DNA of 64,000 bases from positions 550,037 to 614,036 of the forward strand of contig NZ_CALCZQ010000030.1 in the NCBI RefSeq assembly GCF_937903345.1, in the 5' to 3' direction. A program made the translations under genes and the position numbers. A model generated the notes under the pieces. The model was given only the letters and a program-made list of their open reading frames with translations, did not search any database and was not told where the DNA came from. Of this stretch, positions 33,894 through 41,261 are shown piece after piece. Numbering within the stretch: the first letter of the stretch is position 1; each line of letters starts with the position of its first letter. The stretch comes from an uncultured Emticicia sp. (GTDB lineage Bacteria; Bacteroidota; Bacteroidia; Cytophagales; Spirosomataceae).

Positions 33894-35264
33894 TTATTCA
33901 TGATTGGTTTTTTTCTTTCGACCCCAATTGAACAAATACAAACTTCCTATTAACATGCAGATTATCAATAAGTTTGAAATATTTTTCAGAACTACCTGAT
34001 AGTTTGTTTCTGTTCGTGAAGTATCAAGCTTATCAATTCCAGCAAAAATATCACTGGAAGCATCTGTATCTTTGTCGGCAATGGTTTTACCAAAAACCTT
34101 TAATTTGAGTGCTGACCTAAGCGTATCATACTTACCTTTTTTTGTATTAAAAAAAACCCAAAAGAAATATTTGTCGAATAGATATTGACCAGAATCTTTA
34201 GGTAAAATTCTGTAACTAAATACTTTTTCTCTACTTGGCTGATCTTTGGGATGGTTTTCTTTGATTTCAGGAGGATAAAAATCAAAAAAACTATCATTCG
34301 AAGGAGAAGCCACATTTACGGTAGAAAAATTTCCATCCCCTACAATCTTAAATAAATAGCTAAAACTTTTGCCAGTATTTATTTTTTTGGTTTCTATCCG
34401 TTCAACCAAACTAAAATTACCTGCCGAAACCTTGTCTCTAAGTGGGTGTTCGGGAAGATCCAAAACCGAAATTTTTTGTGGGATATCTTTAAAAATTATA
34501 TTTTCTTTAGTATTTTTTATTGTTTGAGCCATTCTTAATTCAACCGAAGGAATATATATTGGCTTATTATTAAGTGGAAAAAAAATGGCTTCAAAAAACT
34601 TAAATGCTAAATATTTTTTTCCATTAATATCTGTTGGAACGCCTTTCAAATCTGAAATTAACATTCTTTGTTCTAAACAATCAGGCGATTTTATTTTCTT
34701 AGCAATGGCATCAACTTGGGCATTTAGGTCATCAGCAAAGTCCATTTTAATGGTATTGCTTTCTGAAACATAAAAGGCCAATGAAATTCTGAAACCTTCT
34801 CCTACATATACTTTATTTTTACTGACACTCATTTGTAAAAAAGCATTGTTTTTGGCTTTTTCAGGAGAAATTGTCTCGTTTGTCTCTTCTGTATTGTCTT
34901 CTACCGAATTGACATTTAGATAGAATGAATCATTGTTGTATTCCTTATTATTTATAGTAAGAATAAAACCCGGCATTTTGAAATTGCCTTCTTTAGTGGG
35001 TGTATAGATTTGAGTAATTGTATAAGCAAGCGGATTTTTGGAAAATACCTTCTGTTTTGCACCTTTCGTAAAATTCGGAAATTCTGGAAAAGCACTTATT
35101 GACGATTTATCAGTATTTTTAATGATTACTTTAATCGTAAAGTTTTCATCTATCAAAATATTTTTTTTGCTAAGTTCAATTTTAACATCTTCTTGTGCCA
35201 AAGCAAAATTGGAAGCTAAAAAGAGTAAAAAAATATAGAAAATATGTATCTTTAGGCAGTTCAT
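33894..35264 (-). CDS. BatD-like membrane-anchored protein
   Basis: 456 residues. A signal peptide (FYIFLLFLASNFALAQ) is followed by several Ig-like beta domains: KIELSKKNILIDENFTIKVI, YTPTKEGNFKMPGFILTINN and YVGEGFRISLAFYVSES match the BatD (aerotolerance) pattern of two-strand repeats. A single membrane helix near the C-terminus (NISNLLIICMLIGSLYLF) and a short basic tail (NWGRKKK) anchor it with the bulk in the periplasm. BatD normally sits in a BatA-E cluster with MoxR ATPase; none is nearby, so the identification rests on fold alone. Confidence 0.72.
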   Translation of the reverse strand: MNCLKIHIFYIFLLFLASNFALAQEDVKIELSKKNILIDENFTIKVIIKNTDKSSISAFPEFPNFTKGAKQKVFSKNPLAYTITQIYTPTKEGNFKMPGFILTINNKEYNNDSFYLNVNSVEDNTEETNETISPEKAKNNAFLQMSVSKNKVYVGEGFRISLAFYVSESNTIKMDFADDLNAQVDAIAKKIKSPDCLEQRMLISDLKGVPTDINGKKYLAFKFFEAIFFPLNNKPIYIPSVELRMAQTIKNTKENIIFKDIPQKISVLDLPEHPLRDKVSAGNFSLVERIETKKINTGKSFSYLFKIVGDGNFSTVNVASPSNDSFFDFYPPEIKENHPKDQPSREKVFSYRILPKDSGQYLFDKYFFWVFFNTKKGKYDTLRSALKLKVFGKTIADKDTDASSDIFAGIDKLDTSRTETNYQVVLKNISNLLIICMLIGSLYLFNWGRKKKTNHE

Positions 35265-35298
35265 TTTACAAAAATAACCACTATTCTCTTTGTTTACT

Positions 35299-36321
35299 AT
35301 GATTTGCTCGATTTTTAAGAAAAAAGCACATTTACTTTTATTTTTACTAACTACGAAGACTTTAAATGCACAATGGATAAAACAAGATTCAGGAACCGAT
35401 GCTTCATTTAGGTCGATTCATGTTATCAGCAAAAAAGTTGTTTGGGCAGGCGGGAGCAAAGGCACCGTTCTGAGAACAATTAATGCAGGCATAGCATGGG
35501 AGGTGTTGAAGGTAAACGGTGCAGAAAAGCTGGATTTTAGAGATATTTATGGAGTAAGTGAAAATATAGCTTACATAATGAGTGCTGGTTTGGCAGAAGA
35601 AGGTGCAGCAAAGGTTTTTAAAACAAGCGATGGAGGAAATACATGGAAAATGGTGTTAGAATATAAGGATAATGGTGTATTTTTTGACTCAATGGATTTT
35701 TGGAATGAAAAGGAAGGAATATTGATTGGTGACCCAATTGATAATAAACCATTTATTTTACGAACGCTTGATGCAGGAAAGACTTGGCAGCGGATAGCTA
35801 AAGAAAAATTGCCACTTGTGTTGGAAGGAGAGGCTTCGTTTGCAGCAAGCGGAACTGGCGTAGCTGTTCAACCCAAAGGAAAAGCTTGGCTCAACACCCA
35901 AAGCAGGATTTTCTTTACATCCAATAAAGGTGAAACCTGGCAGGTTTTCGGAACTCCTTTTAAGAAAGGACAAACCGCTGGCATTTTTGGATTGCACTTT
36001 TGGGACGATAATCATGGAATTGCCGTAGGAGGCGATTATAAAAACGATAAAGAAAAGGTCGAAAATGTGGCAATTACAAATAATGCAGGAAAAACTTGGG
36101 AGTTTTTGACATCTGCCAAACCTGATGGCTTGAAAGAATCAGGCTGGAGACTACCCAATAAAAGCCTATTACTGGTAGGAACTTCTGGTACGAGCATTTT
36201 AGAAAAAAATAAAACTGAATGGAAATCCATTGATACGGAATCGTTTCATGCAATTTCGTGCTTCAAAGATGCCTGTTGGGCAATCGGTGCAAAAGGAAAT
36301 TTAGCGAAATGGGGGAAGTGA
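35299..36321 (+). CDS. Exported Ycf48/BNR-repeat beta-propeller protein
   Basis: 340 residues from the ATG at 35299 (a TTG three codons upstream is less likely). A signal sequence ends near TLNAQW. The body repeats the BNR/Asp-box type unit: 'S-D-G-G-N-T-W' (KTSDGGNTWKMVLEYK), 'L-D-A-G-K-T-W' (RTLDAGKTWQRIAK), 'S-N-K-G-E-T-W' (FTSNKGETWQVF) and 'N-N-A-G-K-T-W' (ITNNAGKTWEFL), with GWxGGxxGT-like strands. This is the YCF48-type propeller. In heterotrophs the role is unknown; it probably binds ligands in the periplasm. Confidence 0.86.
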   Translation: MICSIFKKKAHLLLFLLTTKTLNAQWIKQDSGTDASFRSIHVISKKVVWAGGSKGTVLRTINAGIAWEVLKVNGAEKLDFRDIYGVSENIAYIMSAGLAEEGAAKVFKTSDGGNTWKMVLEYKDNGVFFDSMDFWNEKEGILIGDPIDNKPFILRTLDAGKTWQRIAKEKLPLVLEGEASFAASGTGVAVQPKGKAWLNTQSRIFFTSNKGETWQVFGTPFKKGQTAGIFGLHFWDDNHGIAVGGDYKNDKEKVENVAITNNAGKTWEFLTSAKPDGLKESGWRLPNKSLLLVGTSGTSILEKNKTEWKSIDTESFHAISCFKDACWAIGAKGNLAKWGK

Positions 36322-36322
36322 A

Positions 36323-36376
36323 GCAGTCAACCGTCCACAGTTGACAGTCGATAAAAAACTGTTGACGGTTGACTGC
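36323..36376. terminator. Inverted repeat between convergent genes, probable terminator
   Basis: GCAGTCAACCGTC (36323-36335) pairs perfectly with GACGGTTGACTGC (36364-36376) around a 28-nt centre that contains further ACAGTTGAC-type words. T-rich sequence follows on the plus strand. It serves the Ycf48-like gene and perhaps the DUF6249 gene. Confidence 0.6.
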
Positions 36377-36382
36377 GGACTT

Positions 36383-36733
36383 TTATTTTACTCTTTCGTC
36401 AAGCTTGAGTTGAATGTAGTACGAAACTAATAATCCTGCACCGCCAAAAAACATAATCAAACCAGTGTAAAGTGCTTCGTTATCTTGTTTTACGCTTGCA
36501 ATCATATAAGCTACAAAAATACCGAAACCAACGCCTACAAAAAGACATCCCCAGCGAAGTGCTGCTGCTGGATTTACATTTGCACGCTGTTTTTGAGGTA
36601 AAGTCATACCTTTTTCAATCATTGCCATTTTCTCGTCGTTATCAAATTTTCTTAAAATAATCATTAATCCGACAAAGCCTAAAATGGCTGTAATCGGAAT
36701 CGACATTGCTACAATTGCTGCTCTTGGGTCCAT
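36383..36733 (-). CDS. Small membrane protein resembling DUF6249
   Basis: 116 residues with three hydrophobic helices at about 8-28, 58-80 and 88-108. The loop between helices 1 and 2 carries KFDNDEKMAMIEKGMTLPQK, the 'ERMAMIEKGM' pattern typical of Bacteroidota proteins grouped as DUF6249. These genes often accompany an ECF sigma-factor gene, as here (divergent, 250 nt away); the link is probably regulatory, but the function is unknown. Confidence 0.75.
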   Translation of the reverse strand: MDPRAAIVAMSIPITAILGFVGLMIILRKFDNDEKMAMIEKGMTLPQKQRANVNPAAALRWGCLFVGVGFGIFVAYMIASVKQDNEALYTGLIMFFGGAGLLVSYYIQLKLDERVK

Positions 36734-36813
36734 AATCTTGTGTTATGTTTTTTAAATATTGAATTAATTTTGCTGATAGGATGCAGGTTTTTGGGTGGAG
36801 GTTACACATTTTG

Positions 36814-36846
36814 GAATTACGAATTACGAATTACGAATTACGAATT
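36814..36846. repeat. 7-bp tandem repeat (GAATTAC)n
   Basis: Four full copies of GAATTAC plus a partial one, in the intergenic stretch upstream of the ECF sigma gene. The sequence resembles the AATTATTAATTA run at 33820-33842. Confidence 0.9.
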
Positions 36847-36983
36847 TTTAAAATGCTTATAGTCAATACTTTAATGATAGTTAAAACAGTTTTTTTATAA
36901 AATATTTTTGATGAAAGACTGAAATCTGTTTACAGAAAACTTTTTAGCTGTAACCTTTTCTAAACTATCTGCATCCAATCATC

Positions 36984-37559
36984 GTGAATGACAATCAGCA
37001 AGATATACACATACTCAACCGTATCCGAACTGGCGATAAATCGGCTTTTAAAGAGCTAATTAATCGCCATAAAGATTATGCCTTTACGGTTGCATACCGA
37101 ATTCTGAACAACCGAGAAGATGCCGAAGAAGTAGCTCAAGATGCTTTTATGCAGGCTTTTGGGGCTTTAAAATCATTTAATGCTGAATCTAAATTTACAA
37201 CTTGGTTTTATCGAATTGTTTTTAACGCAGCTTTGATGCAAAAACGCAAGCATAAGGTCGAGTCGGTAGATATTCAAAACTCGTCTGAGGCATTTTTGGT
37301 AAGGCACTCCAGCGATTCGGCGGAGGATTTACAAAAAAATGAAAGGAAAACGGCGATTCAGAAAGCCTTACGAAATCTCTCGGCCGAGGATACCGCAATG
37401 ATAACTTTATTTTATTTAAAAGAATTATCACTGGAAGAAATTGCCGAAATTACGAAAATAAGTGCCGAAACCGCCAAAGTTAAAATTCATCGAGCCAGAA
37501 AACGCTTGGCCAATGAAATGAAAAAACACTTGAGAGATGAAGTGAAGAGTTTATTATGA
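36984..37559 (+). CDS. ECF-type RNA polymerase sigma factor
   Basis: 191 residues. The start is GTG at 36984; a nearby ATG is out of frame. Region 2: RTGDKSAFKELINRHKDYAF, NREDAEEVAQDAFMQAFGAL and SKFTTWFYRIVFNAAL. Region 4: LSAEDTAMITLFYLKELSLE, EIAEITKISAETAKVKIHRA and RKRLANEM. It recruits RNA polymerase to stress or envelope genes. The next gene (hydrolase) starts 12 nt later, and a protein with anti-sigma features follows that. Confidence 0.94.
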   Translation: MNDNQQDIHILNRIRTGDKSAFKELINRHKDYAFTVAYRILNNREDAEEVAQDAFMQAFGALKSFNAESKFTTWFYRIVFNAALMQKRKHKVESVDIQNSSEAFLVRHSSDSAEDLQKNERKTAIQKALRNLSAEDTAMITLFYLKELSLEEIAEITKISAETAKVKIHRARKRLANEMKKHLRDEVKSLL

Positions 37560-37571
37560 AATCAATATATT

Positions 37572-38489
37572 ATGAGATTCTATTTTAACATTAAAAACAG
37601 GATAAGCTTCAATTTTTTTTCTAACACATTTCTTTGGTTATTATCAATAGTTTTACCCGAAATAACGTTTTCTCAGTCAATCGACTTTACTATTCAAGAT
37701 GTTAAATTTGTAAGTCAGGGTGATACTCTTGCTGGCTCAATTTTAAAACCTAAAAAAATCTTTGCAGCAGTTGTAATCGTTCACGGGTCTGACCCAGTAA
37801 AAAGGGAAATGGAGTTCGCTAAACTTCTTGCCAAAGAAGGTATAGCTGTATTTACATATGATAAACGAGGGGTTGGAGAATCAGGTGGTGTATATGTCGG
37901 TCCATCAGTTGGTACTAATAATATTGACTCGACTAATCTCAATCTTTTGTCTCACGATGCAAGTGCCGCAGTAAATACATTAAGCATCTATTTGAAAAAC
38001 AAAAAAATACTAATTGGATTAGTTGGATTTAGTCAGGCAGGATGGATAATTCCTCTGACGGCGGAGAAAAATAAAGATGTAAATTTTATGGTTATTTTTA
38101 GTGGACCTGTTATCACTACTCTGGAACAGTTAAGATTTCAGTTTTACACGAATGGTAATAAAAATTTTTGGGACACCCATAAAGAATTAGACGCTCGTGA
38201 ACATATTGAAAATGACCCAGACAAGTATCAGTTTGTAGAAACAAATCCTCAGAAACAACTCAGTAAACTCACAATCCCTGGACTTTGGATTTTTGGTGGC
38301 AAGGATATTCAGGTACCTGTTGTACTATCAATGGAAAATTTAGACAAGTTAAAGGAAACGGGAAAAAGGTATGAATACAGCTTGTTTCCTGAATTAGGTC
38401 ACAATACAGCATTTTCCGAATCGCCTGAACCAGTAAAAACCGCAATTCAATGGATAAAAGCCACCAGGAAAAAGAGTATGTTAAAATAG
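37572..38489 (+). CDS. Exported alpha/beta hydrolase
   Basis: 305 residues. A hydrophobic N-terminal segment (FLWLLSIVLPEITFS) serves as signal or anchor. The hydrolase fold then shows VVIVHGSDPVKREMEFAKLL (oxyanion loop), FTYDKRGVGESGG, the nucleophile elbow LVGFSQAGW (Ser154), LWIFGGKDIQVPV (Asp) and FPELGHNTAF (His), a complete triad. Substrate unknown; likely ester bonds. The gene sits 12 nt after the sigma factor and 48 nt before the probable anti-sigma gene, an unusual place for an enzyme. Confidence 0.87.
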   Translation: MRFYFNIKNRISFNFFSNTFLWLLSIVLPEITFSQSIDFTIQDVKFVSQGDTLAGSILKPKKIFAAVVIVHGSDPVKREMEFAKLLAKEGIAVFTYDKRGVGESGGVYVGPSVGTNNIDSTNLNLLSHDASAAVNTLSIYLKNKKILIGLVGFSQAGWIIPLTAEKNKDVNFMVIFSGPVITTLEQLRFQFYTNGNKNFWDTHKELDAREHIENDPDKYQFVETNPQKQLSKLTIPGLWIFGGKDIQVPVVLSMENLDKLKETGKRYEYSLFPELGHNTAFSESPEPVKTAIQWIKATRKKSMLK

Positions 38490-38537
38490 AAAAAACTTTT
38501 TTATTTTTAATGACAACAAATAAAAACGAATAAGCGT

Positions 38538-39035
38538 ATGAAAATGCTAACTAACGAACATATATTTGATATATTGGATGGTTGTGCCACAAAAGGAATT
38601 TTGTCACAACACCGAAATCTATTGTCGGTATCGGCTGAGTACAAAACATATTTTGAAGATTTGGAAGCAATTCATCTCGATTTACTTGCCTTGCCAATTG
38701 AAAATCCGTCTGCACTATTTACTGAAATTCTTTTGGCTCATATCGCTTATGCTCCACTCAAGAATACATCTTGGAGTAGCCAACTTACTTGGATAATTTT
38801 GGCTATAATGTCAGTGTTTTTTGTAGGAACAATTAGCCTTGCCTTGTTTTATTTCTCCAATTCAAATTCTACCATTGAAATACCGAAAGTCAATAATCTG
38901 AATATCATCAGTACTTTCTTAACAGAAATTTTGGTGAAAGTCCTGATTTTGGTCAATTTGATAGTTTTATTGGCAATTTTCGATAAAAAAGTACTTAAGC
39001 CCTTCTTTCTAAATAAGAAATTGCGACTAAGTTAA
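38538..39035 (+). CDS. Probable anti-sigma factor, membrane protein
   Basis: 165 residues. The N-terminal cytoplasmic part (1-80) is helical and carries LLALPIENPSALFTEILLAH, the 'L-x-x-P-S-x-x-F-T' pattern often seen before the membrane helix of Bacteroidota anti-sigma proteins. Two membrane helices follow (84-107, 129-147), with a short loop between. It is encoded in the same direction as the ECF sigma gene, separated only by the hydrolase gene. It lacks a recognisable zinc-binding HxxxCxxC motif, so it would belong to the non-ZAS type. Its last 9 bases overlap the convergent GNAT gene. Confidence 0.6.
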   Translation: MKMLTNEHIFDILDGCATKGILSQHRNLLSVSAEYKTYFEDLEAIHLDLLALPIENPSALFTEILLAHIAYAPLKNTSWSSQLTWIILAIMSVFFVGTISLALFYFSNSNSTIEIPKVNNLNIISTFLTEILVKVLILVNLIVLLAIFDKKVLKPFFLNKKLRLS

Positions 39036-39470
39036 GTCTATCAAAAAGCTAAAACCATGTTTTTGAAAGCCCAGTGATTCGTAGAATAGGTGGGCTTTTT
39101 CACGCCTAAGATTACTCGAAAGGCTCATTTTGTAGCAACCTTTTTCTTGGGCATATTGAAGAGCAAATTCCATCATTAATTTACCTATTCCTTTACCTTG
39201 CATTGCTGGCAAAACGCCCACATCTTCAACCACCGCCGATGGTGTGCCTAAATGGGCCATATTTTCCATGATGAGTAGTGCAAATGTTCCAACAATTTGG
39301 TGCTCATACACCGCAACATAAACCTGATAATCAGGATATTGTTGTTGTTTCAAGAATATATCTTGGGCTTTTTCAACTGATATAACTTTCCCATGATCGA
39401 GAGCTTCGGCATAAATGTGCAGAATATCTTTCACATCATCGAGTGTCGCTTGGCGAATAATTAATTCCAT
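39027..39470 (-). CDS. GNAT-family N-acetyltransferase
   Basis: 147 residues from the ATG at 39470 (MELIIRQATLDDVKDILHIY); the longer reading adds six residues. The acetyl-CoA pyrophosphate-binding motif A is GVLPAMQGKGIGKLMMEFAL (Q-x-x-G-x-G pattern), motif B is KMSLSSNLRREKAHLFYESLG, and motif C/D VAVYEHQIVGTFALLIM. Substrate unknown. It converges with the anti-sigma-like gene with a 9-nt overlap. Confidence 0.9.
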   Translation of the reverse strand: MELIIRQATLDDVKDILHIYAEALDHGKVISVEKAQDIFLKQQQYPDYQVYVAVYEHQIVGTFALLIMENMAHLGTPSAVVEDVGVLPAMQGKGIGKLMMEFALQYAQEKGCYKMSLSSNLRREKAHLFYESLGFQKHGFSFLIDLT

Positions 39471-39534
39471 TTTAGTATTTTCAAACATTATTTGTAAGTA
39501 CCAAGTTATACATTACGAGCTAAAAAACTGAGTT

Positions 39535-39705
39535 GTGAGCAAAAAAAAAGTTGAAAATGTGGTAGTACTCAACCAAAAGTATGCTATCGAAGACTATTAT
39601 TATGAGAACGGATCTCTGGTTTTTACGAGTCAATATCATTTAAAACGTGGCTATTGCTGTAAAAATGGGTGTCGTCATTGTCCTTTTAGTTATAAAAAAA
39701 ATTAA
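39535..39705 (+). CDS. DUF5522-family cysteine miniprotein
   Basis: 56 residues starting at GTG 39535 (no in-frame ATG exists). The family signature is RGYCCKNGCRHCPFSY near the C-terminus: CCxNxCxxC gives four cysteines and one histidine that would bind a metal ion; most members have CCGNGCRHCPY, here with Lys instead of Gly. Preceded by EDYYYENGSLVFTSQYHLK, the usual 'Y-x-N-G-x-x-V-x-T' block. Function unknown. It sits between the divergent GNAT gene and rpmB and is too short for most gene finders. Confidence 0.82.
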   Translation: MSKKKVENVVVLNQKYAIEDYYYENGSLVFTSQYHLKRGYCCKNGCRHCPFSYKKN

Positions 39706-39735
39706 GCTATACTTTTTCGTTTCCAAAAAAATATG

Positions 39736-39743
39736 TAATTTTG
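39736..39743 (+). promoter_or_regulatory. -7 element of the rpmB promoter
   Basis: TAATTTTG directly followed by CA is the classic Bacteroidota -7 box, 53 nt before the rpmB ATG. The -33 region is TTTTTCG around 39713-39719. Confidence 0.7.
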
Positions 39744-39796
39744 CACTCCGTTTTAGGAAAGTATTCATTTTTTCATAGAAAATATTCAATAAGGCA

Positions 39797-40036
39797 ATGG
39801 CAAAAGTTTGTCAAATCACTGGTAAGAAAACGCAAGTCGGTAACAATGTATCGCACGCTAACAATAAAACTAAGCGTAAGTTTTTTCCAAATTTAAAGAC
39901 TAAGAGATTCTTTTTAGAGTCTGAGGGTGTATGGGTTTCATTGAAAGTATCAATGTCAGCACTTCGTACAATCAACAAAAAAGGCTTAGAAGCTACCATA
40001 GTTGATGCAGCACGTAAAGGTACATTAGCATTATAA
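39797..40036 (+). CDS. rpmB: 50S ribosomal protein L28
   Basis: 79 residues, standard length. MAKVCQITGKKTQVGNNVSH, ANNKTKRKFFPNLKTKRFF and KVSMSALRTINKKGLEATI match L28 throughout. A structural protein of the large ribosomal subunit. It has a strong promoter and a terminator, so it is a single-gene unit here (rpmG does not follow). Confidence 0.98.
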   Translation: MAKVCQITGKKTQVGNNVSHANNKTKRKFFPNLKTKRFFLESEGVWVSLKVSMSALRTINKKGLEATIVDAARKGTLAL

Positions 40037-40065
40037 TTCGCTAAACTTTACAGAAAAGTATAAAT

Positions 40066-40096
40066 AAAAAGCATGGCTCTCGAGGTCATGCTTTTT
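40066..40096 (+). terminator. Terminator after rpmB
   Basis: AAAAAGCATG / CATGCTTTTT stem with an inner partial CTC/GAG pairing, followed by T's; 29 nt after the rpmB stop. Confidence 0.8.
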
Positions 40097-40359
40097 TCTG
40101 TTGATGTCAGTTGTTTTCTGAGAAATTTCGTATATTTTTGAAAAGTTTTTAATAATTTAAAACAATCCCTCTATCCAACACCGTTCCAAGAACAGCTTCC
40201 ACTACGACTGAATAAAATTTAGCCGAACAGCTGAGAATATTTAGGCGAACCAGGGTAGCTATATTTAGAAACCGATTCCAGTTAGAAAGTTTCAGTTTTT
40301 GGAAATTGTTCTAGAAAATGAGCATTTGACCTTATAAATTGCGGCACAAATTTATAGGA
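40097..40359. other. Intergenic debris downstream of the pseudogene
   Basis: No open reading frame of useful length on either strand. It is where the 3' end of the isomerase pseudogene should lie, but I could not match it to the expected C-terminus, so the end of that gene seems to have been lost or replaced. Confidence 0.4.
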
Positions 40360-40977
40360 TCGAAACTGATGAAAATACCTTTTTTTTAGGCTTTTCATCT
40401 ACATTAACCGCCCAAAACAAATCCATTTCGAAATTAACCGATTTTGTGTCCGTTCCTTCCAATAAAATTTGTTCTGGACAATTACCAACTGAATATTTCT
40501 TAAATTCAAAGTGTTGATTATGATAACCTTAGGCTCAAACTAGGTATAAGAGTAATTTCACCCTGGCGATTAAGTCCTTTGGCGACTTTTTTCTATTCAT
40601 CCTAAGATTTCAGACTTCCTAAAAATGGATTTATCAAATATCTCATACAAATACTTGCTACATCATCTAACAATTTCTTGAATTTATCCTCAGTTTCTTT
40701 TTTCATCGTTAATTCTGGATTATATTGTGTACAGATTATTAACATGCAAGTTCATCCATGTAAGGTTTGAATTTTTGGGGATTCATGCTCCAAAATCCGC
40801 CTTTATTAACTTCAAAACTCTCGATTTAATTGTAGCCGTAGCTTGCCAAAGACCTTAAAACACTTCTTGGGTCTTTTGCCATATTGGCCATAACTGAATG
40901 CCAAATTATTCTAATGAATGTTCGGATAAAATTGAGGAAGTTACAGTTAAGTCTGAACTTTTTCTACGGTTTTTGAA
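40360..40977 (-). pseudogene. Decayed sugar-phosphate isomerase/epimerase (xylose-isomerase-like TIM barrel) with Tat signal
   Basis: Reading the minus strand across several frames recovers a family protein broken by stops and shifts. From 40977: NRRKSSDLTVTSSILS (a Tat-type leader), then IQLW, then DPRSVLRSLASYGYN stop IESFEVNKGGFWSMNPQKF and KPYMDELAC stop; after a frame change TQYNPELTMKKETEDKFKKL, LLDDVASICMRYLINPFLGS, two stops where Leu and Trp codons are expected, KKVAKGLNRQGEITL; after another shift GYHNQHFEFKKYSVGNCPEQ, ILLEGTDTKSVNFEMDLFW and a final shift in an A-run before YFHQF. YHNHxFEF and FEMDLxW are hallmarks of exported sugar isomerase/epimerase proteins. At least five stops and three shifts make it clearly inactive. 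Confidence 0.82.
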
Positions 40978-41261
40978 GAAGGAGTGCAAAAACCATATTT
41001 TGCTGGCTATCAATAGAGTAGATGTGGTAATTCCTGTATAACATAGGAAATTTATACGATTTACTTGGATGGTTTTTTGGGACGTTAAGGGTCATATGTT
41101 TATATCTACTTTTAAAACCTGCAATATTTAATCAGAGATAAGATTTTATCAAGGCTCATTTTTTTCTTATTTTGTACTAAGATTTTAAAGATTGATACGA
41201 TTGACAAGATTAATGTCATGTTTTAGAGCTTAAATAATATCAAGTCACAAAAAAACATTTT
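40978..41261. other. Intergenic stretch upstream of the RlmI-like gene
   Basis: About 280 bases without a supported gene. A 46-codon plus-strand reading from ATG 40898 ends at 41038; it overlaps the pseudogene antisense and looks like chance. TATTTTGT at 41171 is near a -7 box but lacks one T. Confidence 0.4.

Noticed and set aside
40898..41038. 46-codon plus-strand reading antisense to the pseudogene's 5' end
   Set aside because: Overlaps a convincing decayed gene on the other strand and shows no family motif.
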